Below are positions 60,697-61,184 of a stretch of 61,184 nucleotides of DNA, piece after piece (the stretch's first letter is position 1; every line of letters starts with the position of its first letter). The stretch lies in contig NZ_JHXW01000013.1 in the NCBI RefSeq assembly GCF_000622245.1, positions 1 to 61,184 of the forward strand, written 5' to 3'. The position numbers were made by a program, and so were the translations under genes. Origin of the DNA: Fusobacterium perfoetens ATCC 29250 (lineage in GTDB: Bacteria > Fusobacteriota > Fusobacteriia > Fusobacteriales > Fusobacteriaceae). The notes beneath the pieces are model-generated. The model was given only the letters and a program-made list of their open reading frames with translations, made no database searches and was not told the origin of the DNA.

Positions 60697-61184
60697 ATGT
60701 TAATGTTAATTGGTATACTAATCTTTTTGGTTACTTTCTATTTTATTATAACAGAAAAATATCCAAAATCTTTAGTGTCTATTATTGGTGGTGGACTAAT
60801 GGTTGTTATCAGAATTTTAAATGAAGAACAAGCATTAGAAGTTGTTGGTTATAATCTTGAAATTCTAGTTCTTTTAATTGGAATGATGATTATTGTTGAA
60901 ATTATGTCTGAAACAGGAATTTTTCAGTGGATAGCTATAAAATTAGCTCAAGTAGTTAAAGGAGACCCTATTAAAATTTTGGTTCTTCTATCTATTGTTA
61001 CAGCTACTTGTTCAGCTTTTTTAGATAATGTTACCACTATTCTTTTAATAGTTCCTGTAACTATTTTCTTAGCTAATAGGTTAAAATTAGACCCTAAACC
61101 ATTTGTATTAATGCAAATATTTATGTCTAATATTGGTGGAACAGCTACAATGATAGGAGACCCACCTAACTTAATTATTGGAAG
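60697..61184 (+). CDS. ArsB/NhaD (ion transporter superfamily) permease, partial
   Basis: The first 162 residues are in the window; the gene continues past the edge. Hydrophobic spans alternate with short loops, and the family motifs CSAFLDNVTTILLIVPV and NIGGTATMIGDPPNLIIG are present, as in ArsB, NhaD and P-protein-type transporters. The substrate cannot be told. ATG 60697 follows GGAGGA at 60685-60690. Confidence 0.88.
   Translation, partial: MLMLIGILIFLVTFYFIITEKYPKSLVSIIGGGLMVVIRILNEEQALEVVGYNLEILVLLIGMMIIVEIMSETGIFQWIAIKLAQVVKGDPIKILVLLSIVTATCSAFLDNVTTILLIVPVTIFLANRLKLDPKPFVLMQIFMSNIGGTATMIGDPPNLIIG

Overview
The window looks like chromosome of a member of the Fusobacteriaceae, probably Fusobacterium. 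The basis is very low GC content, a Gram-negative envelope gene set (OmpA-like lipoprotein, heptose kinase, porins with a C-terminal aromatic residue, a secretin), a complete crotonyl-CoA/butyrate gene set, fusobacterial-type major outer membrane proteins, and a Firmicutes-like rlmB-sigma factor neighbourhood. I cannot fix the species from sequence alone.

Layout. 1-294: 3' end of a 23S rRNA gene, then 5S. 667-9307: a compact eleven-gene operon for a type II secretion / type IV pilus-like machine (five pseudopilins, assembly ATPase, platform protein, prepilin peptidase, GspL-like and GspM-like proteins, secretin). 9386-11182: heptose-phosphate kinase, ispF and a DUF1904 protein. 11514-17896: crt-hbd, thl and bcd-etfB-etfA, the acetyl-CoA to butyryl-CoA route. 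18084-18728: OmpA-like lipoprotein. 18947-19452: six tRNA genes (Pro, Gly, Arg, His, Lys, Leu). 19592-25374: DUF1694 protein, murA, rlmB, a SigH-like sigma factor, leuS. 25541-30455: adk-map-infA-rpmJ-rpsM-rpsK-rpsD-rpoA-rplQ, with a structured leader before rpsM. 30547-34734: a secreted repeat protein, a fused [FeFe]-hydrogenase/rubrerythrin and a MATE exporter. 34885-41250: an accessory island with a creatinase-like M24 protein, a LysR regulator, a uroporphyrinogen-decarboxylase-family protein and a tripartite TctCBA transporter. 41315-44758: asnA with an Asn-rich leader peptide, an intergenic small RNA candidate, pyridoxal kinase and a radical SAM protein. 45033-49817: livJHMGF amino-acid ABC importer. 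50169-52936: an invertible outer-membrane protein locus. 53046-60628: coaE, U32 peptidase, pgpA, cinA, an XRE-cupin regulator and a FakA-DegV fusion. A partial ArsB/NhaD-type permease runs off the right edge.

The most exciting part is 50279-52920. Two different porin genes face each other. Their 5' ends carry a perfect 55-bp inverted repeat that begins in codon 5 of the expressed gene, and a serine DNA invertase of the Mpi type lies between them. Only the left copy has a promoter, Shine-Dalgarno sequence and AUG; the right copy lacks all three. Inversion across the repeats would join the second porin in frame to the same promoter and start codon. I read this as a phase- or antigen-variation switch for a surface porin.

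Other notable signals are an Asn-codon-rich attenuator leader before asnA, a three-hairpin RNA with a CUCUCCU loop, a pseudoknot-capable leader before rpsM, a hydrogenase-rubrerythrin fusion with an internal ribosome binding site, an M24 protein lacking most metal ligands, and paired dyad sequences over the bcd-etf promoter. All function calls come from motif recognition by eye; no database search was run.
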